Positions 24,446-35,852 of a DNA stretch of 64,000 bases are shown here, in pieces. Numbering within the stretch: position 1 is the stretch's first letter; each line of letters starts with the position of its first letter. Position numbers and translations under genes: made by a program. The stretch is from contig JAFEUB010001021.1 of the NCBI GenBank assembly GCA_024529925.1, positions 345,001 to 409,000 of the forward strand, given 5' to 3'. The DNA comes from Ophthalmolycus amberensis. Lineage: Eukaryota; Chordata; Actinopteri; Perciformes; Zoarcidae. The notes below the pieces were generated by a model. The model saw nothing but the letters and a program-made list of their open reading frames with translations, did not search any database and was not told the origin of the DNA.

Positions 24446-25434
24446 AAACTGTACACTTGATACAATGTATGTCAAGCAAAGGTTGAATACATGATTCATC
24501 CGGTCTGGCTGCAGCAAAAGAATAGAACCTAACAAATATCTCAGTGTCCCGACCACCGCCTATTTGTTCTTGTTGAAAAAAATTGGCACGTCGACGTGGT
24601 GAGGAGAGCAGCCTGGTCACAATCAGTCCAGCAGCTGCTTTTTCTACATTTTGAAGCTTTGATGATGCTATCACCCTAAAAAGATTATTGTGGCTACATA
24701 AATGGAATTTATGGTGCTGTTAGATTGCTGCTAGATTGTCTAGAAGTCTAAAAGCCAAAACATACGGATAGAAGCAAAATATTTTGTGTATTCGTTTGTA
24801 CTATCTTTTTTCAGTAAGTTTGGACTAAGGACTAAAACAATTATACAGACAAGACTGAGCGTCACGTCGCTCACTGTAGAAAACACCCACTCAGATGACA
24901 TGTTGCCGGTATGCAGACATACTGGTATGCCAGCTTCGCCAGTCGGAGGAATCTCCCAACGATGACTTATACAGTCTGTTGCGTGAGCGTCTCTGACAGG
25001 TGCACAACCTTCAGCCTGTGGGTGGCCACCTCCAGTGCCTTTCCCAGCGCCCTCTGGTTACGAATGCGAGCCATTGAAACATACTGTTAAAATACACCAT
25101 TCTACTAATATCTTGAATTTAATAGGATAATACACATTGTTTATATTTCAGATCTTTATTTGATAGTAGATTCATTAAATTTCACATGCTCGATCAAACT
25201 CTTCATGACCAATTAATAGATGGTTGATTAATTATTATCATCCCTATTATGTACTTGATGTAAGTTAAGTATGTTATGTAAGTTAACATATATATCGTAA
25301 AATAACACACTTCACATGGGACATGCACAGCAGTCTCCTGAGTGAAAGTCCTATATCTGTCGTTATACCTCAGCTGACTTCCTCCTTTACTCACGTCATA
25401 ACTACAGCCACTAGAAGCAGCCTTGCATGTGCAA
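24446..25434. other. Non-coding stretch, no gene seen
   Basis: Unique-looking sequence, AT-rich after 25080. The only motif noted is the CTCF-like site at 25046-25060, listed separately. Confidence 0.45.
25046..25060 (-). promoter_or_regulatory. Candidate CTCF-binding motif
   Basis: The minus strand reads TAACCAGAGGGCGCT. It keeps the CCAGAGGGCGC core and mismatches the common 14-base CTCF consensus at two positions near its 5' end. A motif this short arises by chance fairly often, so occupancy is not implied. Confidence 0.3.
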
Positions 25435-25597
25435 AACTAAACAAATAAATATATGTAGTGGAGTAAAAATATTTCTCTCTTTGTTGTGAATGAAGTGAAG
25501 AAGAAGTATGAAGAAGCATGAAATGAAAATACCGATGCAAAGTAGAAGAACCTCAAAAGTTTACTTAAGTACAGTACTTAGTTACACTTTACCACTG
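25435..25597 (+). mobile_element. 3' end of a fish palindromic (AAGTA-rich) DNA transposon
   Basis: The order of TGTAGTGGAGTAAAAATA, an ATGAAATGAAAATAC block, CCTCAAAAGTTTACTTAAGT, ACAGTACTTAGTTAC and the terminal ACCACTG follows the right end of an abundant teleost non-autonomous DNA transposon whose termini are rich in AAGTAC and ACTTAG steps. The left end is not visible upstream, so the copy is probably 5'-truncated or badly decayed. Recognition is from familiarity with the repeat type; the exact family is not assigned. Confidence 0.6.
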
Positions 25598-26272
25598 AAT
25601 TTTGTTTGCTTGTCCCAGGAGGTTTCTGAAGTTTTGTCATGACTAATAAAATGGGCGTAGCTTATGGGAACCCACAACAGTTCAAAACTAAAAGTAAAGA
25701 AAATACTGAATAATTTTGATTCCACTTTGTGCAAACTGAGCTAAAGCATTTCTTCAATCATGTTTTATCTTTTTCTTAAACCCAGTCTTCAGTCAAGTTG
25801 GTGAATTGTTGAAATCACTCTCAATGTTTCCACTCCCTTGGAAAATACGAAGACCCGGTAAAAAAACATGGGGTGAATTATGAACCCAAAAAGAGCAAAC
25901 AGTAATCATGACTACATTTTTAACCAGCCTTTTCTTCTGTTATCACATGATTCATATAATGTATCTACATCTTGTTTTAAAAAACTACCACATGTAAATA
26001 TGTGTAAGGTCAGCACAGAAGGATGTTTTGCAGACCTCATGCCTCTGTCACTAGTGCATGTTGAATGTTGAATGGTGAGTAGGGAGCCGTTGTCCAGCCT
26101 AATTGCCCACAGGCCACATCAAGCGTCTGTAGTTTGGAATGCATCTGCAATAGGTCAATATAATGATTCACAGTGAACTCTCCCTCTCTGATAAGTGGAT
26201 GAAATGCATTCAGCCCTTATAAGAACCAGTTTTCATGAAATACTTCGAGGGCAAAACATTTCTCTCTTTCAG
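25598..26272. other. Non-coding stretch, no gene seen
   Basis: Unique-looking sequence leading up to the pyrimidine-rich TTTCTCTCTTTCAG at 26259-26272, which is considered with the exon candidate that follows. Confidence 0.45.
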
Positions 26273-26466
26273 ATGTAGACGTGCCTTGGAACAATGGGCA
26301 CAAACGCACCCAGGAGTGGTCACGCATGCCTCCTCATGGCTGCCACGAGGGTCAAGTGTAGGCTACATGGAGCTGGATGACCTCAATGATAATGTTACCA
26401 CACTCTGCCCCAGATTTATGAGGTCAGGGCAGAGTGCCGTAACCCACAAACAGTTAAGCAGCATTG
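26273..26466 (+). other. Low-confidence exon candidate
   Basis: A strong acceptor-like sequence (pyrimidine tract ending TTTCAG at 26267-26272) and a donor-like ATTG|GTGAGA (intron from 26467) bracket 194 bases. The frame open from 26235 to 26624 passes through the whole interval without a stop and is not repeat-derived; it includes an acidic segment MELDDLNDN. I recognise no protein family. The frame also continues past the donor, so this may be a chance frame. RNA evidence would decide. Confidence 0.15.
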
Positions 26467-26738
26467 GTGAGAACGCATGTAAGAAAATAGTTTTTGAAGA
26501 TCTAATAGACTTAAATGTTTGCCCTGTATGCTCTCTTACAGATAAGATGTTGAACTGGGCTTGTTTGAAACCACTCTCACTGTTGATGTTGGTAATGCTC
26601 TCTGAAGCACTAAGGCTGTTTTAACAAAAACTAGGTTTTCAAAAAAAAGGTAGAAGAGATTTTCCAGTTCAAAAATAAATAAGATGATACTCATTTGATT
26701 CATTGTTATATAAAAATATTGAATGATGGAGCTTTAAC
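26467..26738. other. Short non-coding stretch before the hAT element
   Basis: AT-rich sequence containing the end of the 26235-26624 frame and an A8 run. Nothing else was seen. Confidence 0.45.
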
Positions 26739-26746
26739 ATCTATAG

Positions 26747-27605
26747 CAGGAGTATTCAATTAAAATTCAGTGAGGTCCATTTCGAGAGAATTTCCTCATG
26801 CAAAGGTCCGGAACATCACAATAACGTTTAATTTGCGCTGTGATTTAGTCACATATACTGAATTAGCCAACAGTTGTATTAACGTCTGTATGTAGTCAAA
26901 GTTCAATTGAATAATATCTGAACAATATTTATTATTACGGATTTCAAATTGAACTGTATTAATTATAAATAATACATACGCTAATAATAAATGTTCTTCT
27001 CTCATTTCACGAAAATAAGGGCTGATAAAAAAACGATAAATAACAAAGCTTTTGAAAAATGTGGCTCTTAAAATAAAGAAATGTGTGTGCAGGGACTTTA
27101 TCTGTGGTTATTGAAACCACTTGTTTCAGCTCTATTCTCCTCTCTGTTAACATCATTAATGGACAGTGAATCAATGTGTTAGGATTTTGATCATATTGGG
27201 CTTTTAGGTTTATTTTTTTGTGCCTTAATTTCAGCTTTGAATGGGTACATTTGCTCAAAAGATTTGTACTTTGTCTTGTAGGTGGCGCTTCACGTTACCG
27301 CTTTTAATAATCGTCACAGTCGCTGAACATGTGAGACATACTGCTTTTGAACTGGTTGTGGGAATCATAAACATATAAGAGTCTGTCCATTCTTGGTTAA
27401 AGACCTGTCTCTGCCATGTGTGTGTGAATATCGCACTTGAGTCGAGGGCGACGCTTACCGGAATTGAAAAGCTGCGCCAGTTAAAATAGAAGCGGTCCGT
27501 GAAAATATCATAATTCTCAATTATCTATCGGTTATTAAAAGTCCAGGGTCCAGATACAACGGCGTGTGGGTCCGGACTCATGGGTATCACTATTAGTGAC
27601 CCCTG
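26747..27605. mobile_element. Non-autonomous hAT-like transposon, 859 bp, with TSD
   Basis: The element begins CAGGAGTATTCAATTAAA and ends AGTGACCCCTG. The outer seven bases of the termini pair with one mismatch (CAGGAGT against CAGGGGT). Identical 8-bp direct repeats ATCTATAG flank it (26739-26746 and 27606-27613). GGTCC-containing subterminal motifs occur near both ends, as in the 19814 element. The interior has several CpGs (27280-27500) but no transposase frame. The short inverted repeats make this weaker than the other two, but the exact TSD and terminal CAGGRGT/ACCCCTG are strong together. Confidence 0.85.
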
Positions 27606-27613
27606 ATCTATAG

Positions 27614-28457
27614 TGTCCCTATAGCGTCACCTTGATGAGCATACTAATTAAACTTTGCAGATTGAAAGTCAGACTAGACTGTCAATACCATAGTAATGGG
27701 TAGACTGCAGCACAGAAACTGACAGTTGTACAATAGTCTAATACAATAGCTCAGTCCACACACTCATCATTAGACCTGTCTGAGCATGGGCAGTTGATCC
27801 ACGCAACTCTGACAGTGAACTGGAGAGAGCACTCAGATGTTTTTATGGGGCTTGCAGCATTAGCATACTAAAGGCCATTTGCAGATGGAACAACTAAATT
27901 CTGTGCTGAAGTATTTCCTGAATGTCTCTATGAATACAATTGTCCACCACATTACCATTGCAGCAGACTTGCAAGCAGTGGAATTCTGGCCACATATAAG
28001 TTACCATTATCGAGCTAAGGGCCGCTCTCATCTTAGCCGTAATGCCACAGCAGACAGGCTACTGTAAGCTCCGTATGTCAGTCTTTATTTTACAGAAGGA
28101 AGACTAAAGCCCTCTCTATCAGTCAATCTGGCAGTGAACACTAAAGCCTACCTGTAAAAATTATCCCTCAAAGAAATGGCAAAATCTCACTTTCTTTCTC
28201 AAAAAGCCACACACTGTATAAAGTACTTAAAGTCAAGTGTTGGACGGTGGCAACAAGTGGTGACCTAATGATGACATCATCTTATTTTGACAGTTGCCCC
28301 ATTTAATGTGGAAACGATTAAAGGGGAAGACAAAGAGGGATTTCACCCATTACCCATTAAAGTTAACCACCAAATTACATGGGATTTTATAGGCCATAAA
28401 TAGGAAAATGCTGCTGGATTTTGCCCTCCTCTAGCCACTGTTGAACCTCCCCTGTGA

Positions 28458-28463
<6 letters not shown>
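27614..28463. other. Non-coding stretch, no gene seen
   Basis: Unique-looking sequence without repeats, exon signals or RNA-gene signatures. Confidence 0.5.

Positions 28464-28501
<38 letters not shown>
28464..28501. repeat. (GT)19 microsatellite
   Basis: Pure GT array of 38 bases on the plus strand. It explains the Cys-Val and His-Thr frames on either strand. Confidence 0.96.
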
Positions 28502-28504
<3 letters not shown>

Positions 28505-31500
28505 CTGCCAAGCTCAGGGGGAGAGACTGCGCCACGGGACTCACCCGACTCGCTGCTGTAGACACCCAGCGTACAGCACACAAGAATACAGTACACACAA
28601 AGTTAGTAGTGGTGGCTTGGACACGGGATAAAACAAACACACACACATACACTAAATCGCTTTCAACATATTGAGCTCAATTCAAGCCTATCAAATGACT
28701 GTCCTTTCTTGGCCAGACTGTTGAATGCTCTAAATCCTGGAAAGCAATGGGCAAGCTTTTTACAGTTTATTGTCTCACGCAGCTCCCTCTCATCCATCCA
28801 TGCAGGCAACACAGCAAAGGATCTCTCAGCACTTTCACCGATTGCGCCACTCATTCTCAAACCATTTGGTTGTGATTTACTGCCAAAGAAGTTTACAGCA
28901 AATTATTCCTTCCTCTCCCTTTTTCTTCATCTCTCCTTCCCGTGTATTCCCTCCCCATTCTGATCTGTATTGTGGCAATTCATTGTGTTTTGTTTGTTTC
29001 CTGTGATTCCTTTCATCTCCCAGTCTGTCTGGCCTCATATCATTTTTAAAGTGGACCCAAATGCTTTCCCTGGCACTTGCCAGCATGCGCTTCCAGTAAG
29101 TCTGAGACATAAATCGAATTTTGAAAAAAGACAAATAAATACAAGTGTAAATAGCCTCTTGGAAATGGCCTCGGCAACTTCTGTGTATAATTAGGCTGAT
29201 GTCTGTGAGCGTGTGCACATGTGTCTGTTTGTGTGTGTGCTTGTAAGTCTGTATGTGTGTGTAAGGGAGGGCTGGGGGGAGTGAGATGCAAGATGTTAGC
29301 AATTGTGTTTGTGTGTCTCCATTCGTGTGCGAGTGACTTTGCCCTTTTAAACCTATGTGTGAAATGTTCCTCGTGGGGCTGGAAATGACTTAGAGCCCCC
29401 TCAGTGATGGTAACAGTCTTTTCCGAGTTGGCAGACATCAATGTGACGACACCCCAACCACCTAACACCCCCACCCATCCAGCAAGAGCAACATTTGACT
29501 AACAAAAACACCACTATGGGTTGGAATTTATCTTATGGCTTTCGTGTCTCACTGACTCACTTCTGTCTGGCTGTGAGTCCAAATTAGCTTCCAGGAACAC
29601 AAGAGAGGATAGAAAAAGACGGAAAGAAAGAATGACATAGTTGGCATTGTGTAAGATGATTCAGCGAAACCAATACATGTCTGGTATCTACAAATGTCAT
29701 AATCACGATGAGATGACGGGGCAACCCCTCTATTTTTCTCTCTGTTGTTTGTTTGTGTGTACATGGTGTGTGCGTTCGATCAGGCACCAGAGTGCCGCCA
29801 GTGAGTTGGCGTATTTGCCATGTTTATGTGTGGGTATTGTGTCTGGACTGAGTGGTCATTGTATTCCAGACATGTGGTACATTCAGTGCTGAGTGATTCA
29901 CTCCTACCAGCATCTGTTGTCTACCTCTGCAGCCTCCGAGAGGTCTGATTAACACCACACAACTGACCAAGCCGGAACTGACCGGATCTGACCACACCTC
30001 CAGAAATAGACCAGAGACAACAGAATGTAGCCAAGACAGAGGAAAACAATCATCCCTGCTACAAATAACACATCATAACAAAGGCTAAACCAATTTTTGC
30101 TGGTGATTTCTGGAAAGAATCATTTTACGGACCTTACCAGTGGACCAACCATTGTCTTTACATTCATGGCAGATCTCCAAGGTCGCATCATTATGAACCT
30201 CAATCAACTGATGAGCAGACACATGCCCAGTCATTACACTCATCTAAATCAAAGTACACAAAGTATTTAACTTGATAAGCTACTGTTTGTCCTGCTCATT
30301 TTCAATTAAATAAAAAAAAAAACATATTTCCTCTGCAATTCTCTGTTTAGTAATTGGAGATTAGTCTATGAATCTGCATTGTGTAATCCTAAAGTACAGT
30401 GTTGGTATGGCAGCTTCATTGCCAATGTCAATTTCCCAGAATGCCCCTCCCAGAGGCAAAGGGAAAACACGCTTCCCCTATTTAAACTGCAATCTTCATT
30501 TTACCGAGACAATTAAATCATTTTCTTTGTCACATAATACTTAAGGCCTCATTAACTTGGGCTTGTTGCAAAAAGACGAACAGTGTCTGAAATCCATTCT
30601 GACAATAGAATCGGTGGGTAGGTTAGACAATTGTGGTTTGTATTCATTCAATCAAACATTACAGCAGCGGTCGTTGCAGACACACCTGGCGGAGACTCTA
30701 CTGAGTGCACCTTTCTAGTTCTAGATACAACAACAACTGACTTATCATGTCAAGACCACAAAGACATGCTAAAGACACAGAACGAGAGAGAGATCAGGGA
30801 CGCAGTGGCATTCAGACCGGAGAAGGATATGGTTGCAGGCTTTTTGCACTGCCTTCAAGTACGTCCATTCATCACAGTCTGTGTCCTCCATCTAAAACAA
30901 TGGCTTTGCTCTCTACATTGTTTGCACATTTTTAGGAATATTTCACAGTACTGCCTGTGCCATAAGAATACAGCACACATACAGTGATGCAGATTGTGTT
31001 ATGGTTTATTCTATCTATAAGTCTACTTTATCATGACACTCTGGTTTCAATCAAAGCATGATCTGCAGGCGAACACAAAGTGTTTGTGTCAGCCTTTTTG
31101 GGGAATTGACATGACGCTGTGAAAAAAGGCAACGCTATTTATCCCACTTGTGGCTGTTTTCAGGACTGGGAACAATGCCGTCCTTAGGGTGTGGTTTTAT
31201 CTCTCTCCGGCCACAGTCAAGAATGGTTGCTGTCTTGTGATGGCCACTGCACGAATCTGTTTTTTGGTGGTCTCACTTGGCAATGTTGCCGGGGCGAGAG
31301 TTAGATAAGAGGAGGACAAACAGGGAGAGGGAAGAGGCAGACTGGGGGAGGTCATAAAGACAGTCAGAAGAGGTTTCATAAAAGAATTGATGGAGGAGGA
31401 AAGATGAGAACAGAACAGAAAAGGGGAGGGGGGCTACAGAGAAGATGGGGAGGCCTGGCTATTAAACACCCAGTACAGTGTGTGCTTTTAAGAACAAGTC

Positions 31501-32834
31501 ATCCCTTCAGCCCCCTAAGCTCCTTTTGAATAACTTACCATAAATAGAGATTTCTAATAGACGTATTCATCAACAGGGGGGTTTCATTACATGGGCCTGT
31601 GAATGAGGCAGAATGAGGTGTTCCTCCAGATTACAACTCCTCAACTTGGTTTTTCAGGATTAGGGGGAGAACAGAGTACAATGGAGTCAGCCAGAGTGGG
31701 TGCTGCACAGATAAGCACTCATAGGAATCAGCAGAGGGGTAGATGAAAACAATATGTTTTCCTGCCCATGTATTTCTAGAGAGCCTCTCCAAACCGAAGC
31801 TGAATATTATTGTCTGAATATGTGAACAGAGATATTTAACTTGGCTAAGAAGATTACTTTTCTAAACGACGTTTAGTGGCTCAGTCAACATTTAGACATT
31901 TTTTTTCCCTTCTCAGACAAACTGTACTGACTCAGATAATAGCCGTTGATTAACATCCAGGAACTGAACAAAGCGCATTCATCAGATTCATTCACAGAAA
32001 TGCAGATCCGAACTTGTGCGCATGCTTGACTCTATTTGCGTGCATGTGAGTGCACACAAAAACACACACGCGGGCCTCCTTGATGCGCCAGTAACCCTTC
32101 ATTAAGGCTAGAAAACACAGGCAAAGTGAGACAGGCTTTGTTAAGCTGTTGAGGGAGTTAAGTGATGCTGCCGAGCTTGTGTGCTCATTGGATTAGTCTT
32201 AACTGTCTTTGGCGTTGATGAGATTTATCATAAATGTCATAACCATATCATCAACAAAATGGCTCCTCAGCCACGATTACAGGAGATTTGGTGTGCCGAG
32301 ATCTTTGAAGTCTCAGACGAGATACTCAAAGAGTGAAACATTATCCTGACGCGAGTGAGACAGACATGCACCGCTTCACAAGCTATGAAAGACAACAAGA
32401 GAAAGAGAGAAAGGTATGAATGGTGAATGGGGGAAGTGCATGGAGGTGCATTCCCATTCAACTTATTCCGTGTGTGCACGCAATCTTGTGTCTGTTTGAT
32501 GTTATGTCAGAAGAAATGTGACATACACGGAGATGTATTGTTATTAACAGCGTTATTACTACTTGCTAAACTACACTTCAAGGAAACAACAGCTCCTTTG
32601 TGCACATGTGTGTTAATGCAAGGTAGAGAGAGAGAGCTTTTTGGCAGGCCTTATTACCATACAGCCCCTCTCTAATCCTTCCCTTCCTCTCTCCACCTAT
32701 AATATGGCTGCATATCCGTTAGCAAGGATACAGACTGAGATCTGCAGCGGAGGAGAGGGCGTTCAGAGGGCGCGTAATTGAAAACACCTTAGAGAGCACT
32801 GACTCAGAGAGCCCAGTTACCAAGGGAAGGTGCA
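28502..32834. other. Long non-coding stretch, no gene seen
   Basis: About 4.3 kb with no microsatellite over 20 bases. A pyrimidine-rich segment lies at 28908-28960, and TG-rich decayed sequence at 29208-29260. Imperfect CTGACC repeats (AACTGACC / GATCTGACC) lie at 29960-29998. Frames at 28877-29474 (minus) and 30631-30987 (plus) show no domain. A CAGAGGGCGC segment at 32764-32773 is a poor CTCF match. Confidence 0.45.
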
Positions 32835-32871
32835 GTGTGTGTGTGTGTGTGTGTGTGCCCATGTGCTTGTC

Positions 32872-32902
<31 letters not shown>

Positions 32903-32908
32903 GTGTGT
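32835..32908. repeat. Two adjacent (GT)n microsatellites
   Basis: GT arrays at 32835-32857 and 32872-32908 (the second interrupted by one C at 32898) are separated by 14 bases. They look like one array split by substitutions or a small insertion. Confidence 0.93.
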
Positions 32909-34540
32909 CATGATGAACGAAAGTTTAAATTGCGAAAGAGACAAACTCACCCTGCGTGACATCTGACAAAATACTTTCATTGTTTCTCCTGGCGAAAACA
33001 AGTATCAAGTATCGTGACCGGGAGAGCAAGGAGACACTGTTCTGAGACCTGCTTCATTAACTCAATCCAATGTGTGCTCAGTGCAAGATAAAATAAAAAC
33101 ATGCACTCCAACAAGTCAATTCATTATCAACTCTTGACATTTGAACAAACTGCCACTGGGCTGAGATAATGCCAGTTTCTGCAAACCAACTTTTACTAAT
33201 TTTCTTGACATGAGTTTAATCTCGCTTGTGGTTTGTCTTTGTTTTGAGACAGATACTCTGAGAAAATTCCTTGATTTTAATTTACTTTATTTATTATTTC
33301 AAATACTGAAATTGAAAAAAACCTGAATATAGTTATCGTACCTTGCCGAGTAAAAGACTACCTGTGAGGATAAGTTGGATGCAGTATATTTCACATTTCA
33401 TGCAGTTTTCTTGCTGCGTGTATGTCTGTGTGCTTACAGTATGTGCACACAGTGTGTCTGAATGTATGCATCCGTCTGTCTTTTAACACCAATTCACCAA
33501 CAGCAAGAAGAGAAAACAGTGTTCGAAGACTGTTTATTTGTAAAACAATGTAACCCTGTGCACCACTACTTGGAAGCATCCTCGGGGCCTCTTGGAAAGA
33601 TTTAGTATTCAGAGAAAATGCGATTGATACCAGGGAGAACTTGAGGTTTCTTTCACCAATGTCTGAAATATGTTCCCGGCATTCAAGCTACGAGGACGAA
33701 ACGCTATCGGACCAGGGAGCTATTTTAAATCTAAAAATCTGCGTCTATATGGTTGAATTCTATACTCCCCGTATCACATTTCAAATGACTCCAGTGCTCG
33801 AGTGCAATTCAGCGTTTGGATTGTTTGATTGTTCGGGGCTGTCTGGGCTCTCAGTCATGTGGCAGTGCTCCTCGGGACACAGGCCAAACTCATAGCATAT
33901 GTTGGAAGGGTATGACGGGAGTTCAGTGAGTGTGTGTTTTTGAAGTGTACACACACAGACACCCACACACTGAGAAATGGCCTTTGTTTGAACGATATGT
34001 TTTTGGCAAGCATTCACACACATTCATGAATAATGAATGCCTGTGTGTTAGCGTCTGCACAATGACACACACTCACTTTCACACACATTCTCTCTTTGTC
34101 CATGTGCTTTACACGTACCTAAGCACACACTGAATTCAACAAACAAACACAAACACTGGGGGCAATTTGTCGTGATTTTTGAGCACGCCACTGTAATCTC
34201 TAAATAGGAAGGTCAAAGATTTTTGATAGGTTGATCAGGACGCTGATACCGTCTGCATCATTTGTGTGAGTGGGGGGTTTTGGATGCGTGTGTCTGTGTG
34301 TGGGTTTATTTAGCCCATATGGCTGCAGACTTCTGCTAGACACACAACCATGTAGGGTAATTCACCCATCCTAGATGTGGGTTTTTGTGAACATTAATAT
34401 CTCAAGCATCTACGGACGTCTGTAGTTGTGAGTTGGCAACCTCTCCAAAGTTTGCTATGGACCCCGCGACGCGATCAAAAACACATTTGTGCCAACCTTA
34501 TCTTAAGAGTGGCTTTTATCCGCCATGCTGACTGCTGCTC
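32909..34540. other. Non-coding stretch, no gene seen
   Basis: Includes TG/CA-rich decayed sequence at about 33920-34150. No exon, RNA gene or transposon end is supported. Confidence 0.45.
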
Positions 34541-34712
34541 TGGTATTTTTCTGTTTCTTATTCTTTCTTTCCCTTCCTCCTTCCTCTTTTCCCTCCATCA
34601 CCAGTCTCAAGGATTTCCTCTATTATTCACTTGTTTCCCCCCCCCCTTTTTCTCTGCCTTCCCTCTCGCTTTTTCTCGCTCTTTCTTCTTCTTGCACCCT
34701 GTTTTGATTCAG
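34541..34712 (+). repeat. Long polypyrimidine tract ending in a splice-acceptor-like CAG
   Basis: About 165 bases of C/T-rich sequence, including C10 at 34637-34646, end with TTTTGATTCAG at 34702-34712. This would make an excellent 3' splice site. The downstream frames (to 34826 or 34924) encode nothing I recognise, so either this is an acceptor for an unseen non-coding exon or the CAG is coincidental. Confidence 0.5.
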
Positions 34713-34990
34713 GATGTGCCAGTTTTGGTGGTGAGGATGGAGCTCCTCAGACCCTGGAGGGGTATTGGAGCTGTAGGAACACTGGTCCCCGCCTCTCCAT
34801 GCGTCGGCATTGTGAGCGTGGGCTAATTGTTAAAGCGAGGCCTAAAAAAGTGAGGACAAAAGGTCACGGTGGGTCACTTTGGCGTCCTAACATGAAAGGA
34901 GCTCCCAGTTTCAATGAGGATTAACCAAAAATTCCATTGACTGCAACACTATGGGAGCTGCCAGCATCTTATATGTGAATTCCCCACCCA
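34713..34990. other. Non-coding stretch after the pyrimidine tract
   Basis: A modestly CpG-containing segment (about 34790-34870) without domain-bearing frames. If the acceptor at 34712 is used, this would be the exon; possible donors (GTGAG at about 34731 and 34851) are only moderate. Confidence 0.3.
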
Positions 34991-35060
34991 TATAAAAGTG
35001 CCCTCTCTCCACTCCTCTCCTCTCTTCTCTTCTCTTCTCTTCTCCTCTCCTCTCCTTTCC
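34991..35060 (+). promoter_or_regulatory. TATA box plus polypyrimidine tract, possible promoter
   Basis: TATAAAAG at 34991-34998 is a consensus TATA box in a C-rich flank. A CT-rich tract (TCTTC/TCCTC units) from about 35001 to 35060 covers the position 25-35 bases downstream where transcription would start. No CpG island or downstream coding exon is seen, so the promoter reading is inference; the tract is also simply a (TCTTC)n-type repeat. Confidence 0.25.
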
Positions 35061-35799
35061 GGCACACACACACACACATGCATGCAGACAAACACACAAT
35101 GCACACATCATTGAACGGGGAGTTAAATGAGTTCAGTGTCGGCAGCACTAACGGTCAAACCCTGCCCCTTGACCCCTCCGCTGCCTTTCATTGAGTCTCT
35201 GTGTGTGGGTTTGTGTGTGTGTGTGTGTTTGCTTGTGAGCGTGTGTGAGGGAATTAAAGTCTCTGTGTGGCCAAAGACAGATTAAGGTCCCCACGGCAGA
35301 GCTCATTTAGAGGTTAATGTGTCAGTGAATGAACTGAATGGGCATAGCTCCACAGTGCTGTGAGGTGAGAACCCCAGGACGCTGGAAATGCCCTACCTCC
35401 GAAACATGGCAGCGCGCCTAGGATGGTGTGGAGCGTTACAGCCATGTGTGCTCCGTCCTGTAAGATAATGAACTGGGATCAAAATTCAGGATGTTGTCTC
35501 ACACCAGATGATTGCCTTTAGGGTTGAAGAATGACGAGAATGAGATGAGCGAATGAAAGGATGGCGGGATGAAAGGGTTTTGGAACCATTGCTGTGCCCT
35601 CTTTGTAAATGTAGGCAGTGCCTTTGTGACTTTTATGCAACGTATACTCAGTTCCAATTATCTCCGTTCTTTACATGATGCAGAGGCTGGCAGAGGGGTG
35701 CTGCTTGACTGGCTTGGCGTCCATCTCATGTCGTGGCCAGTGCTTAAGAGCTTAATAAAAAAAGAAAGCTTAAAAACTTTACGTGCCCATACATCTAGC
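35061..35799. other. Non-coding stretch with short CA and GT runs
   Basis: Short CA (35063-35079) and GT (about 35200-35228) runs occur. A frame at 35569-35811 is not recognised. Nothing else was seen. Confidence 0.45.
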
Positions 35800-35852
35800 G
35801 GGTCATTATGACAGAGGCAGGGTCCTTATTATCTTCCGCATCATAATGACCC
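35800..35852. other. 12-bp perfect inverted repeat, 29-base spacer
   Basis: GGGTCATTATGA (35800-35811) and TCATAATGACCC (35841-35852) are exact reverse complements. They could form a stem-loop in RNA or a cruciform in DNA, or act as a pair of opposed protein-binding sites with an ATTA homeodomain core. The stem is too short for a typical miRNA precursor. Confidence 0.65.

Noticed and set aside
26168..26190. Segment TCACAGTGAACTC resembling the start of a known small microRNA
   Set aside because: Only the first part matches, and no hairpin forms around it.
27275..27288. CTCF-like CTTGTAGGTGGCGC
   Set aside because: Two mismatches in the upstream half and located inside a transposon; weaker than the two sites reported.
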